Shown: positions 15,928-24,799, counted from the stretch's first letter. The stretch: 55,596 bases of DNA from an uncultured Parolsenella sp. (GCF_934660935.1 NZ_CAKUIH010000012.1:1-55596), one strand, 5' to 3'. Program-made: numbers and translations. The notes: a model not told the origin generated them from the letters alone.

Positions 15928-16883
15928 TGTTCAAGCTCGCTGAGGACCGCAGCGCCACCGGCGCTGACCTTCGCAATGTGGTTATGGGCACCCTCCAGAA
16001 GCTCATTGCTGAGAACGACAAGATCATGATGCTCGAGGCCGACCTTGGCGGTGCCAGCAACTCCCTCAAGATCAAGGAGTCCAACCCGGACAACTTCATC
16101 GAGTGCGGCATCTCCGAGGCCAACATGATGGGCGTTGCCGCCGGCATGTCTTCCGAGGGTTACATCCCGTTCGTCCACACCTTCGCGCCGTTCATCGCGC
16201 GTCGTGCGTTCGACCAGGTCTTCCTCTCTGGCGCCTACGCGCACAATACCATCAACATGTACGGCTCTGACCCCGGCTTCTCCGTCGCGGCCAACGGTGG
16301 CACCCACACCTCCTTCGAGGACGTCGCCATCATGCGCACCATTCCGGGCGCTCGCGTCTTCGACGTCGCTGACGCCGTGCAGATGGCTTGGGTCGTCGAG
16401 GCCTGCGCCGGCATGCCTGGCATCAACTACTTCCGCGGCGACCGCAAGGCCATCCGCAACGTCTACGCCGAGGGCTCCACGTTCGAGGTCGGCAAGGGCA
16501 ACGTCCTTTGCAAGGGCTCCGACGTGCTGATCATCTCCGCCGGCCGCCTCGTCTCCGACGCCCTCGACGCCGCCGAGGAGCTCGAGAAGCAGGGCATCTC
16601 CACCGAGGTCATCGACATGTTCTGCATCAAGCCGCTCGATGAGGAGCTCATCCTCTCCGAGGCCAAGGGCAAGAAGGCCATCGTGACCTTCGAGAACCAC
16701 GGTGTCATCGGTGGCCTGGGCGATGCCGTCGCGTCCGTCCTCGCCGAGAACGCCGTTGCCGTGCCCTTCAAGCGTCACGGCATCGTCGAACAGTTCGGCC
16801 AGGTGGGCACCGCTGATTGGCTCCAGAAGGAGTTCAAGCTCACCGCCGCTGATCTCGAGGCCACCGTCAAGAGCCTTCTCTAG
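15927..16883 (+). CDS. transketolase C-terminal subunit
   Basis: Beta half of the split transketolase, 318 residues. The pyrimidine-binding domain contains ECGISEANMMGVAAGMS with the catalytic glutamate that activates TPP, then HTFAPFIARRAFDQ. The transketolase C-terminal domain begins near residue 195 (VLIISAGRLV). The ATG overlaps the stop of the N-terminal subunit, so the two are translated in a coupled fashion and should assemble 1:1. A strong terminator follows at 16913. Both halves look intact. Confidence 0.95.
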   Translation: MFKLAEDRSATGADLRNVVMGTLQKLIAENDKIMMLEADLGGASNSLKIKESNPDNFIECGISEANMMGVAAGMSSEGYIPFVHTFAPFIARRAFDQVFLSGAYAHNTINMYGSDPGFSVAANGGTHTSFEDVAIMRTIPGARVFDVADAVQMAWVVEACAGMPGINYFRGDRKAIRNVYAEGSTFEVGKGNVLCKGSDVLIISAGRLVSDALDAAEELEKQGISTEVIDMFCIKPLDEELILSEAKGKKAIVTFENHGVIGGLGDAVASVLAENAVAVPFKRHGIVEQFGQVGTADWLQKEFKLTAADLEATVKSLL

Positions 16884-16912
16884 TCTCTGACGAAAGCCAC
16901 TAGGTAAGCCGA

Positions 16913-16946
16913 GGGGCGCCGGGCATATGCCTGGCGCCCCTTTTCT
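16913..16946 (+). terminator. strong terminator of the transketolase operon
   Basis: GGGGCGCC (16913-16920) pairs with GGCGCCCC (16933-16940), and the inner GGGCATATGCCT continues the stem almost to a self-complementary centre. TTTTCT follows. Confidence 0.85.
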
Positions 16947-16961
16947 GTTCCGGGCGATGTT

Positions 16962-17027
16962 GGGGTGGGTCGCGCGGTGGCAATCCTCGCGGTTGGGGGT
17001 GGGTCGCGCGGTGGCAATCCTCGCGGT
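16962..17027. repeat. perfect 32-bp tandem duplication
   Basis: A 32-base unit beginning GGGGTGGGTCGCGCGG and ending CAATCCTCGCGGT occurs at 16962-16993 and 16996-17027, separated by two bases (period 34). It lies between the transketolase terminator and the end of the LacI-family gene on the minus strand. Confidence 0.85.
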
Positions 17028-17031
17028 GAAG

Positions 17032-18045
17032 CTAGAGCGTGGAGGCCATCCACCTCGTGCGACAGGAGAGGATCTCCTGCCTGGGGCGTGCGTCCTCGTT
17101 GTCCAGGAGTTCTAGCAGCATTTGGCAGGCGAGGCGGCCTTCCTGGCGCACCGGCTCGATGATCGTCGATATCGAGGGCGTCGTGAGGGCGGTCCACTCC
17201 GTGCAGTTGAGGCCTAGAAGACCAATCCTGTCTGGCATGAGGTCGCGGCTGTTTTCGAGGGCTTGGAAAACGCGGGAGAGGGCCCACTGGTTCTGGACGA
17301 AGACGAGCGTGCGATGCGCGGGGGAGAGCGTGTACTTGAACTTCTCGTAAAGCTCCGTTACCGAGGGCCCATCATGGTCGATGGGAATCTCGGTGTAGTC
17401 GATGTTGTGCGCGGAAAGGACGTCTGAGAATGCGCTCGAACGCTCGATGCGCGTGCGGAGCGACATCTGCGTAGAGGGCGCGGCAACGCTCACAAAGCGG
17501 TCGTAGCCCGATTCGATGCAGGTCTGAATCGCAGTGTAGACGCCATCGTAAAGATTTGCCTTAACCCAGCTGGTGGAGAGGTCAAACGTATCGCAGTCGA
17601 AGAAGACCACGGGCCGTCCCGCCCTGCGGACGCGGTCGTGAATGGCCTTGAAGTTCGACGTGGGCTGGATGATAAAGCCGTCAACGCCAAGCGAGAGCAG
17701 CTTCTCGACGCAGGCTTGCTCGTTCTTGCGGCTGAAATTGGTGCCGCAGACAACGGTCTGGAAGCCCACATCACGTGCGACGCTCTCGACTCCGCTCTGG
17801 ATCTGGCCGGCCCACAGGTTCGTGTTGTCGAGCAGCACGAGGCCAATAACGTGGGTTGGCTTGCCAGAGAGTGCCTGGGCCTGAGCGTTGGGCACGTAAC
17901 CCGTTTCGCGGATTGCCGCCGCAATGCGTTGCTGGGTGGGGGCGCCAAGCTTCTCGAGCTTGCCGTTGAGGTAATAGGAGACTGACGCCGTCGAAGTTCC
18001 CGCGAGTTTCGCAACGTCGACGATCGTGACCCTTCCTGCGGCCAT
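17032..18045 (-). CDS. LacI-family transcriptional regulator
   Basis: Sugar-responsive repressor of 337 residues. The LacI helix-turn-helix is at the N-terminus (TIVDVAKLAGTSTASVSYYLNG, residues 7-28), with the hinge helix near PNAQAQALSGKPTHVIGLV. A periplasmic-binding-protein-like effector domain fills the rest. I chose the ATG at 18045 because GGAGGAGG lies just upstream on the minus strand; an ATG at 18132 would add 29 residues with no such site. It is divergent from the transaldolase gene, and a 14-bp LacI-type half-symmetric site lies between them. It probably controls the transaldolase, and perhaps the transketolase that converges on it. Confidence 0.9.
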   Translation of the reverse strand: MAAGRVTIVDVAKLAGTSTASVSYYLNGKLEKLGAPTQQRIAAAIRETGYVPNAQAQALSGKPTHVIGLVLLDNTNLWAGQIQSGVESVARDVGFQTVVCGTNFSRKNEQACVEKLLSLGVDGFIIQPTSNFKAIHDRVRRAGRPVVFFDCDTFDLSTSWVKANLYDGVYTAIQTCIESGYDRFVSVAAPSTQMSLRTRIERSSAFSDVLSAHNIDYTEIPIDHDGPSVTELYEKFKYTLSPAHRTLVFVQNQWALSRVFQALENSRDLMPDRIGLLGLNCTEWTALTTPSISTIIEPVRQEGRLACQMLLELLDNEDARPRQEILSCRTRWMASTL

Positions 18046-18152
18046 GTCTGCCTCCTCCGTAACGGTCAAGAAGCCTTCGCCTACGCTGGCGGAAAACGTC
18101 AAATACTTCTTGACAATCATTGCGCTGAACAAATCAAGAGTATACGCGTTTG

Positions 18153-18166
18153 GTTAATCGCGTAAC
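18153..18166. promoter_or_regulatory. candidate LacI-family operator
   Basis: GTTAATCGCGTAAC is a 14-base imperfect palindrome (GTTA/TAAC ends, CG at the centre), the usual geometry of LacI-family operators. It lies in the 353-base gap between the divergent LacI gene and the transaldolase. A -10-like TATAGT occurs near 18270, and GGGAGGATCC precedes the transaldolase start. Confidence 0.4.
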
Positions 18167-18398
18167 GAAAATAGATAATTAGCGCTCTACCTGGCCGTTT
18201 ACCGACATGCTCTAGCAAATGACTCCCAATACGCATACATTTAACATGTGGTTAGGAGCCCTGGGGCTATAGTATCGAGGGCTGGTTTCGCTCGCCAAGG
18301 GGGAGGGCGGAGCCAAGCTGGTCTGCTCGCGATGCGACGGACCCAGGTCCCACTGTCACCAAAGAGACGTAACAGCGAGATGAATTGGGAGGATCCGC

Positions 18399-19079
18399 AT
18401 GAAGTTCTTCATCGATACCGCCGACCTCGACGAGATTCGCGAGGCTGAGAGCTGGGGCATCCTTGCCGGTGTCACCACCAACCCGACTCTCTACGCCAAG
18501 ACGGGCGGCAAGCTCGCGGACTTCGAGAATCACATGGCCAAGATCTGCGAGATTTGCAAGGACATTCCCGTCTCTGCCGAGTCCACGGCCGAGACCACCG
18601 AGGAGATGATCGCCGAGGGCCGTCGCCTCGCCGCCATCGCTCCGAACATCGTCGTTAAGCTCCCGATCTGCGAGGCGTCTCTGCCTGCGACCCACGTGCT
18701 TGCCACCGAGGGCATCCGCGTCAACATGACGCTGATCTTCTCCGCCCCGCAGGCCCTGCTCGCTGCCAGTGCCGGCGCTCGCTACATCTCGCCGTTCGTC
18801 GGCCGCTTCGATGACATCGGAGATGATGGCATCGAGCAGCTCGACACCGTCGTTACCTGCGTCAAGAACTACGACTACGGCTACTGGGAGCAGGAGGACG
18901 GCCCGGAGATCATCACCGCCTCCGTCCGTACCCCCAACCACGTGACCCAGGCTGCCCTCATCGGCGCCGACATCGCCACCGTGCCCTTCGCCGCGCTCAA
19001 GAAGTGCGTGCACCACCCGCTCACTGACAAGGGCCTCGCGTCCTTCAACGCTGACTGGGAGAAGGTCAAGAACGCCTAA
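18399..19079 (+). CDS. tal: transaldolase (TalC/MipB small type)
   Basis: Schiff-base enzyme of the non-oxidative pentose phosphate pathway, 226 residues, the length of the short transaldolase/fructose-6-phosphate aldolase family. The catalytic lysine is Lys87 in NIVVKLP. Two positions that separate the activities favour transaldolase: a glutamate in PVSAEST (glutamine in FSA) and phenylalanine in ISPFVGR (tyrosine in FSA). It complements the split transketolase upstream and completes a route from pentose or tetrose phosphates to fructose 6-phosphate and glyceraldehyde 3-phosphate. The ATG follows GGGAGGATCC. It has its own strong terminator. Confidence 0.93.
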   Translation: MKFFIDTADLDEIREAESWGILAGVTTNPTLYAKTGGKLADFENHMAKICEICKDIPVSAESTAETTEEMIAEGRRLAAIAPNIVVKLPICEASLPATHVLATEGIRVNMTLIFSAPQALLAASAGARYISPFVGRFDDIGDDGIEQLDTVVTCVKNYDYGYWEQEDGPEIITASVRTPNHVTQAALIGADIATVPFAALKKCVHHPLTDKGLASFNADWEKVKNA

Positions 19080-19102
19080 AGGCGGGCCAAAGTGATTTGC
19101 CT

Positions 19103-19135
19103 GCGCCCCCGAGTGTGACTCGGGGGCGCTTTTTT
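19103..19135 (+). terminator. transaldolase terminator
   Basis: GCGCCCCCGAG (19103-19113) and CTCGGGGGCGC (19119-19129) form a perfect 11-bp stem with a 5-base loop, followed by six T residues. Confidence 0.95.
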
Positions 19136-19305
19136 GTGGCGCGCGTCCGAGTGATGGGGCCTTTAGTTCGAGCGGCGGGGCCTTTAAGCTGCATAAAGCG
19201 TGTGCCGAGGGGAAACATCGTGTGTGGCCTCTGTGGGGCGAACCTCGGCTTTGCTATTATGGAGCGCGTATCTGCCTTCCTATCGCGCGAAAAAAGGAGC
19301 AATAA

Positions 19306-20430
19306 GTGGCCAACCACTTCCGCAGCAGCGAGGGACAGGACGGCATGGACGGTCAGCAGCCTGACGTCGCCACGCCGTACGTTTCGCAGCCCGACGTCGC
19401 ATCTGATGCGACGCAGGCCACCCCTCCGCAGGCCCCTGTTGAGCCTGCCTATCAGGCTCCCGCCGAGCCTGCCACCCAGGGAACCGCCTATCAGCCGCCG
19501 GTTATGCCGGCGCCTCAGAAGATGAGTTCCATCGCCTCTCAGATCGCGGATCCGTTTGCTAACGCTGACGGCCTCGACGTTATGCCCAGTGCTGACTTCA
19601 CTGCTGGCGCCTCGTTCGACTCCGATGCTGGCACCTCGTTTGACCCGAGCTCAGAGGCCGGTTTCACCACGACCTTCGCCCCCATCACCAAGGAGGAGGA
19701 CACCTCGCAGGTGAATGCCGGAGGCGTTCCGGTCATCTCGTTCCAGGGCGTTTCCATGGTCTATCCGGCACAGCCCAACAAGCCGGCGCTCGAGAACGTC
19801 GACATCGACGTCTACGCGGGCGAGTTCGTCTTCCTCGTGGGCCACTCTGGCTCCGGTAAGTCGACGCTGCTCAAGCTCATCACTCGCGAGCTCAAGCCCA
19901 CCCACGGCCGCGTCATGGTCGCCGGCCAGGACCTCACCTCCATGCGTAACTGGAAGGTGCCGTACCTCCGTCGCCAGATCGGCTGCGTGTTCCAGGACTT
20001 CAAGCTCCTGCCCGACAAGACGATCTTTGACAACGTGGCGTTCGCCCTCGAGTGCATCGGCAAGCCGCGCTCCGTCATTAAGGCGCAGGTCCCCGAGGTG
20101 CTTCGCCTTGTCGGCCTGGGCGAGAAGATGGATGTCTACCCCGACCAGCTCTCCGGCGGCGAGCAGCAGCGCGTCTCCGTCGCCCGCGCGATGGTCAACC
20201 GCCCGCCGTTGCTCGTCTGCGACGAGCCCACGGGCAACCTCGATCCGGCGATCTCGCTGGGCATCATGAAGCTGCTCGAGCGAATCAACCGCACGGGCAC
20301 CACGATCCTGATGGCGACGCATGACCGCCAGATGGTTGACACCATGCGCAAGCGCGTCATCGCGCTTGAGGCCGGCCACGTCGTTCGTGACCAGGAGAGG
20401 GGAGGCTACGGCTACTATGGCGCCGTCTAA
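19306..20430 (+). CDS. ftsE: cell division ATP-binding protein FtsE with long N-terminal extension
   Basis: ATPase of the FtsEX complex, which couples divisome assembly to peptidoglycan hydrolase activation at the septum. The ABC domain is complete: Walker A GHSGSGKST (residues 179-187), signature LSGGEQQRVSVARA and Walker B LLVCDEPTGNLD. FtsE is normally about 220-230 residues with Walker A near 40; here about 140 extra residues precede the ABC domain. They are rich in Pro, Ala, Thr, Ser and Asp, lack hydrophobic segments and look disordered. The GTG start at 19306 is backed by AAAAAAGGAGC, so the extension is probably translated; a shorter start is not ruled out. ftsX overlaps the 3' end by 14 bases. 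Confidence 0.93.
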   Translation: MANHFRSSEGQDGMDGQQPDVATPYVSQPDVASDATQATPPQAPVEPAYQAPAEPATQGTAYQPPVMPAPQKMSSIASQIADPFANADGLDVMPSADFTAGASFDSDAGTSFDPSSEAGFTTTFAPITKEEDTSQVNAGGVPVISFQGVSMVYPAQPNKPALENVDIDVYAGEFVFLVGHSGSGKSTLLKLITRELKPTHGRVMVAGQDLTSMRNWKVPYLRRQIGCVFQDFKLLPDKTIFDNVAFALECIGKPRSVIKAQVPEVLRLVGLGEKMDVYPDQLSGGEQQRVSVARAMVNRPPLLVCDEPTGNLDPAISLGIMKLLERINRTGTTILMATHDRQMVDTMRKRVIALEAGHVVRDQERGGYGYYGAV

Positions 20431-21364
20431 CTTTGGTTATTCGCTCCGCGAGGCGGGGCATCACTTCGTGCGCAACGGCTCCACCACCTTTGGCGCCGTC
20501 GTGACGATTTTCCTGTCTCTGTTCATCATCGGCCTGTTCGCGATGGGTTCCGTGCTGCTCGATGGCATGGTTGGCACCGTCGAGGACCAGGTCACCATCC
20601 AGGCCTTCCTTTCTGACGATGCGGCCGACGCTGACGTCGACGCCCTTCAGACCAAGATCGAGGGCTGGGATGAGGTCGACTCCGTTACCTATAAGAGCAA
20701 GGACGACGCCCTCGCCGAGTATCGCGAGACCATGACGAAGCGCAACGCCGCCGATGCCGTGGCCGCGCTCGATGACCGCAATCCCATTCCGGCTTCGCTC
20801 GTCATCAAGCTCAAGGACCCGCAGGACGTCGAGGGCGTGGCAAAGCGCCTTGGCTCCGATAGCGACTTCGCCAAGGTCGCAGACGTCACCAAGTCCGACG
20901 ACGGCACCACCTCTGATCCCGCTGACCAGGTCCAGTACGGCCAGGGCACCGTCGAGCGCCTCTTTACCGTCACGAACTGGATTCGCATCATCACGCTCGT
21001 GCTCGTCGTGCTGCTCACCTTCGTGGCCTTCGTGTTCATCAACAACACGATTCGCCTCTCCATCTCCGCGCGCCGCCGCGAGATCGCGATTCAGCGTCTC
21101 GTGGGAGCATCGAACGGCTTCATTCGTGGGCCGTTCCTCATGGAGGGCGTGCTCCAGGCCATTTTCGGCTCCGTGCTCTCCATCGCTGCGCTCGAGGTCA
21201 TCCGCCGCTTCGGCCTGCCGATGCTTGCCGAGCGCATCTCGTTCCTCAGCTTCACGGTGTCGACTCACGCGACGCTCTCCACGTATGGCCTGCTCGTCGC
21301 CATGGGCCTCATCATTGGTCTCTTTGGCTCGATGATCGCCATGAGGCGTTACCTCAAGGTCTAG
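20417..21364 (+). CDS. ftsX: cell division protein FtsX
   Basis: Membrane subunit of FtsEX, 315 residues. One N-terminal transmembrane helix (about 25-48) is followed by an extracellular domain (about 50-180, acidic) that normally contacts the cell wall hydrolase. Three more helices follow, within the FtsX/MacB-like permease domain (RRREIAIQRLVGASNGFIRG is its cytoplasmic loop). I start it at ATG 20417, overlapping ftsE by 14 bases, with GAGAGGGGAGG upstream; this gives the usual N-terminus (NFGYSLREAGHHFVRN). No hydrolase gene follows immediately. Confidence 0.95.
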   Translation: MAPSNFGYSLREAGHHFVRNGSTTFGAVVTIFLSLFIIGLFAMGSVLLDGMVGTVEDQVTIQAFLSDDAADADVDALQTKIEGWDEVDSVTYKSKDDALAEYRETMTKRNAADAVAALDDRNPIPASLVIKLKDPQDVEGVAKRLGSDSDFAKVADVTKSDDGTTSDPADQVQYGQGTVERLFTVTNWIRIITLVLVVLLTFVAFVFINNTIRLSISARRREIAIQRLVGASNGFIRGPFLMEGVLQAIFGSVLSIAALEVIRRFGLPMLAERISFLSFTVSTHATLSTYGLLVAMGLIIGLFGSMIAMRRYLKV

Positions 21365-21372
21365 GGAGTTAG

Positions 21373-23472
21373 ATGGCCCACAAGCGTCATAAAAAGTCGT
21401 TTGCGAAGCATGCCGGTCCCACGCGGGGCCGGCATGCGGCGTTAGCGGGAACGCTCCACGTCGCGCGTCCCGGATCAGCCACGGTCGAGACTGCCGAAGG
21501 GACCTTCCTCGTGGCTCGCGGCGGTCTTCGCGAAGGAATGGATGGCGACGAGGCTACCGTCGTGCTCGTGCATCGTGGCCTGGGTGACCCTCAAGCTGTG
21601 GTCCAAGGGGTGCTCCATCGAGCTTGCGAGCGCTTCGTGGGAACCTTCGAGGTCGCGGGTCCGCTGGGTGCCGTGGTGCCGCTCGACGAGCGCATCCGTC
21701 GCGACTTCTTTGTCTTGCCAGACGATAAGAGCGCCGAGGCCCTGGGCGTTGCCGAGGGCGATGTGGTCGAGGCGCGCATCCTCACGTACCCCGCTCGTTA
21801 TGAGGCCGGCGTGGTTACGCTCGAGCGCCGCATTGGTAGGCCTGACGGCCTTGACCTTCCCATCGAACGCATCATCGCGAGCAACGGTCTCGCGGCGCAC
21901 TTTGGCGAGTCCGCGCTGAAGCAGGCAGAGGGGATTCATGAGGACGCGGCCGAGGTGCTCGCCGCACAGCCTTGGCGCGAGGACTTGCGTGACTTGCTTT
22001 GCGTCACGATTGACCCGGCTACGGCGCGCGACTTCGATGACGCCGTTTCTTGCGAGAGGCTTGCCGGCGGCGGCTACCGTCTGGGCGTCCACATCGCCGA
22101 CGTCTCGCACTACGTGCGCTGGGGCGATTCCATCGACCTGGAGGCTCGCGCCCGTACCTGCTCGACCTATCTCGTTGATCGCGTGCTTCCCATGCTCCCC
22201 GAGCGCCTCTGCGACGACGTTTGCTCGCTCATGCCTGGTCGAGACCGCCTTGTCATGAGCGTCTTTGCCGACCTCGACGCCGTGGGCAGGATTCGTGCGT
22301 CCCGCGCGTGTTGCTCGGCGATTCACTCGAAGGCACGCTTTAACTACGACGAGGTCGATGACGTACTCGAGGGGCGCGCGGATGCAAGTGTCCTCGCGTG
22401 CGAGGAGGGCGTCCCGGCGAATGCCGTGGCAGAGGTGCTCCGCGCCCTTGACGAGGTTGCGGCGAGGCGCCGTGAAGTCCGCCGCAAGCGTGGCTCGATC
22501 GACTTCGATAGCGTCGAGGCGAAGGTGGAGCTCGACGACGAAGGCCACCCGACGGGAGTCTCCGTGCGCGCGCGGACTCGAGCCACCTCGCTTGTCGAGG
22601 AGGCCATGCTCGTGGCGAACGAGGTCGTTGCGGACATGCTTGCGGGTCACGAGGAAGAGCTGCCTTGCGCTTTCCGCGTGCATGAGCAGCCGTCCCAGGA
22701 CCCGCTCATGGCGACGGTGCCCGTCTTGCGTGAGCTCGAGTTGCTTCGCGCGGGCGAAACCGAGAAGCTTGTCTCGGGAGACCCGTTCGTCATTCAGGCG
22801 TTGATCGACCGAGCGGAGGGAACGCCGGCCGAGGCGCCTGCGAACGCGCTCCTCCTGCGCGCACAGAAGCGTGCCATCTACCTCCCTAGAAATGATGGCC
22901 ACTACGCGCTGGGGGCTAAGGCGTACTGCCACTTCACCTCTCCTATCAGGCGCTATCCTGACGTGACGGTGCATCGCGCGCTTAAGGCGCTTATGGGGCA
23001 CGGTGGAGACGCGGGCCTCGATAAGCGCGCGCGCAAGTCCGCCGCTACCCTCATGCCCCAGCTCTGCCGTACCTGCTCTGACCGCGAGAGAGTTGCGGAC
23101 GCCGCCGCGCGCGAGAGCCAGAAGGTCAAGATGGCCGAGCTTATGGCCGGTCACGTTGGCGAGAGCTACTCGGGCGTCGTGACGGGCGTCGCCAGCTACG
23201 GGCTCTTCGTCCGTCTTGACGAGACGTTTGCGGAAGGCCTTCTGCCCGTTCGCGCTCTTGGCGAGGAATGGTTCGCCTACGATGAGGGTAGGATGTGCCT
23301 CACCGGAGAGGCGTCTGGCAGGAGCTGGCGCTTGGGCCAGCGCGTCGCCGCCACGGTCTCCGGGTGCACGCCCGAGAAGGGCCAGATAGACTTTGCGCTC
23401 GCGAAAGGCGGCAACGCCGGCGCGGGCTCTCTCTGCCGGGCTTCGGGCGCGGCGCGAAAGGAAACGAAATGA
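21373..23472 (+). CDS. rnr: ribonuclease R
   Basis: Processive 3'-5' exoribonuclease of the RNB family that degrades structured RNA, and in many bacteria also non-stop mRNA during trans-translation. It has 699 residues: a basic N-terminus (AHKRHKKSFAKH), cold-shock-like beta-barrels (about 20-160), the RNB catalytic domain beginning TIDPATARDFDDAV (about 217-230) with its metal-binding aspartates, and a C-terminal S1 domain (about 595-680). It starts 8 bases after ftsX with GGGAGTTAG. It lies in the same gene string as smpB and near ssrA, which fits cooperation in ribosome rescue. The stop overlaps the next start (ATGA). Confidence 0.95.
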   Translation: MAHKRHKKSFAKHAGPTRGRHAALAGTLHVARPGSATVETAEGTFLVARGGLREGMDGDEATVVLVHRGLGDPQAVVQGVLHRACERFVGTFEVAGPLGAVVPLDERIRRDFFVLPDDKSAEALGVAEGDVVEARILTYPARYEAGVVTLERRIGRPDGLDLPIERIIASNGLAAHFGESALKQAEGIHEDAAEVLAAQPWREDLRDLLCVTIDPATARDFDDAVSCERLAGGGYRLGVHIADVSHYVRWGDSIDLEARARTCSTYLVDRVLPMLPERLCDDVCSLMPGRDRLVMSVFADLDAVGRIRASRACCSAIHSKARFNYDEVDDVLEGRADASVLACEEGVPANAVAEVLRALDEVAARRREVRRKRGSIDFDSVEAKVELDDEGHPTGVSVRARTRATSLVEEAMLVANEVVADMLAGHEEELPCAFRVHEQPSQDPLMATVPVLRELELLRAGETEKLVSGDPFVIQALIDRAEGTPAEAPANALLLRAQKRAIYLPRNDGHYALGAKAYCHFTSPIRRYPDVTVHRALKALMGHGGDAGLDKRARKSAATLMPQLCRTCSDRERVADAAARESQKVKMAELMAGHVGESYSGVVTGVASYGLFVRLDETFAEGLLPVRALGEEWFAYDEGRMCLTGEASGRSWRLGQRVAATVSGCTPEKGQIDFALAKGGNAGAGSLCRASGAARKETK

Positions 23473-24317
23473 GCGAACGCACTAACCTGACGGAAGAGCT
23501 CGAGGCCGCCGAGGGCCTGATTGCGGCCGGCGAGGGCGAACTTGCGGTTGAGCTGCTAGAACGCCTTGCTGACGATGCGGAGGAGTACGCGGACCGCAAT
23601 TGCGTCGCGAACGAGGACGAGCAGTGGTTCAGCTTCCCCACGCCGTTCGAGCGCCTCTGCTATCGCCGCATCGAGGGGGATCCGCGCGAGCTGCATGACG
23701 TGGGCGAGCCGTTCGACCGGCTCTATGCCGATCTCGCATTCGTTCTTGTGAGCGAGGGCGACTACGCCGGCGCGACGGAGGCCCTCCGCCAGGCCGTGCG
23801 CTGGAATCCCGTTGACTGCGCCTATCGCCTTGACCTCGCCGAGCTCTATCGCACCAACGGTGACCTTGACGAGTACCTGGGCCTGACCTACTCGGTCTTC
23901 GAGCGTGCGAGCGACGTGCGCCACCTTGTGCGTGCCTATTGCAACTTCGCCAGGCACTTCCAGGACACCGGCGCGGATGCTGCCGCGGCCGCGTGCCTGC
24001 GCTGCGCTCGCAGGCTCGACTGGAGCGATGACGTGCTCGACGGCCTTCTCTCGCGTGTGAAGGGCACCCAGTCTGATCCGGATCTCCTCACGGACGACCA
24101 GGCTGAGGGCGTTCTTGCCGAGCAGGGCCTGCCTACTGGTGCGAACATCGACGTGGTGATCTGCCTGCTCTCGTGTGCGACGGAGGCCGCCTCGCAGCGA
24201 GATCGCAGCCTTGCGACGAACCTCACCGTCCGCGCGCGCGACCTTGTGGGGTCTCCCGCGGTGAAGTCGCTCCTCGAGATGATTCGCGACACTGACGTTG
24301 CCGGTTATGGGGAGTGA
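23469..24317 (+). CDS. TPR-like protein of unknown function
   Basis: A 282-residue acidic, alanine/leucine-rich helical protein. Several tetratricopeptide-like helix pairs can be seen (for example FDRLYADLAFVLVSEGDYAG, then ATEALRQAVRWNP, then YRLDLAELYRTNGDL). No catalytic motif, signal peptide or membrane helix is visible. The ATG overlaps the rnr stop (ATGA), so translation is coupled to RNase R, and smpB follows with no gap. It is probably a protein-protein scaffold, perhaps in RNA decay or rescue, but only the position suggests that. Confidence 0.75.
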   Translation: MSERTNLTEELEAAEGLIAAGEGELAVELLERLADDAEEYADRNCVANEDEQWFSFPTPFERLCYRRIEGDPRELHDVGEPFDRLYADLAFVLVSEGDYAGATEALRQAVRWNPVDCAYRLDLAELYRTNGDLDEYLGLTYSVFERASDVRHLVRAYCNFARHFQDTGADAAAAACLRCARRLDWSDDVLDGLLSRVKGTQSDPDLLTDDQAEGVLAEQGLPTGANIDVVICLLSCATEAASQRDRSLATNLTVRARDLVGSPAVKSLLEMIRDTDVAGYGE

Positions 24318-24322
24318 CTATA

Positions 24323-24799
24323 ATGCCGATGCCTAAGAAGCGCGAGCGTAAGAGCATTGCTCGCAACAAGTCGGCGCGCCATGAGTACGCGATCGAGGAG
24401 ACCTTCGAGGCGGGCCTCGTGCTCAAGGGCACCGAGGTGAGGAGCCTGCGCGAACGCGCGTGCCAGATCACGGACTCGTTCTGCCTCATCCGCAACGGCG
24501 AGTGCTGGCTGCATGGCGTGCACATCCACCCGTTCAGCCACGGTTCGATTTTCAACGTTGATTCGGACCGCAAACGAAAGCTCCTGCTCCACCGCAAGCA
24601 GATCGACTACCTTGACGGCAAGCTTCGTACCAAGGGCATGGCGCTTGTGCCGCTCGAAATGTACTTTGACGAACACAATCGCGTAAAGCTCGTGATCGGC
24701 CTCGCTCGAGGCAAGAAGCTCTACGACAAGCGTGCGGACATGGCGAAGCGCGACGTCGACCGTGAGATCGCGCGTACGCTTAAGGAGCGCAACCGCTAG
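24323..24799 (+). CDS. smpB: SsrA-binding protein SmpB
   Basis: RNA-binding partner of tmRNA that delivers it to stalled ribosomes. The 158-residue product has the OB-fold landmarks IARNKSARHEYAIEE, LKGTEVRSLRE, NRVKLVIGLARGKKLYDKR and the basic C-terminal tail (MAKRDVDREIARTLKERNR) that probes the mRNA channel. A GTG at 24314 overlaps the stop of the preceding gene, but the ATG at 24323 has better spacing from GGGGAGTG. The ssrA gene lies about 560 bases downstream, beyond acpP. Confidence 0.97.
   Translation: MPMPKKRERKSIARNKSARHEYAIEETFEAGLVLKGTEVRSLRERACQITDSFCLIRNGECWLHGVHIHPFSHGSIFNVDSDRKRKLLLHRKQIDYLDGKLRTKGMALVPLEMYFDEHNRVKLVIGLARGKKLYDKRADMAKRDVDREIARTLKERNR

Noticed and set aside
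18046..18132. N-terminal extension of the LacI-family regulator
   Set aside because: Would place 29 residues before the normal LacI HTH start; the ATG at 18045 has the ribosome binding site.
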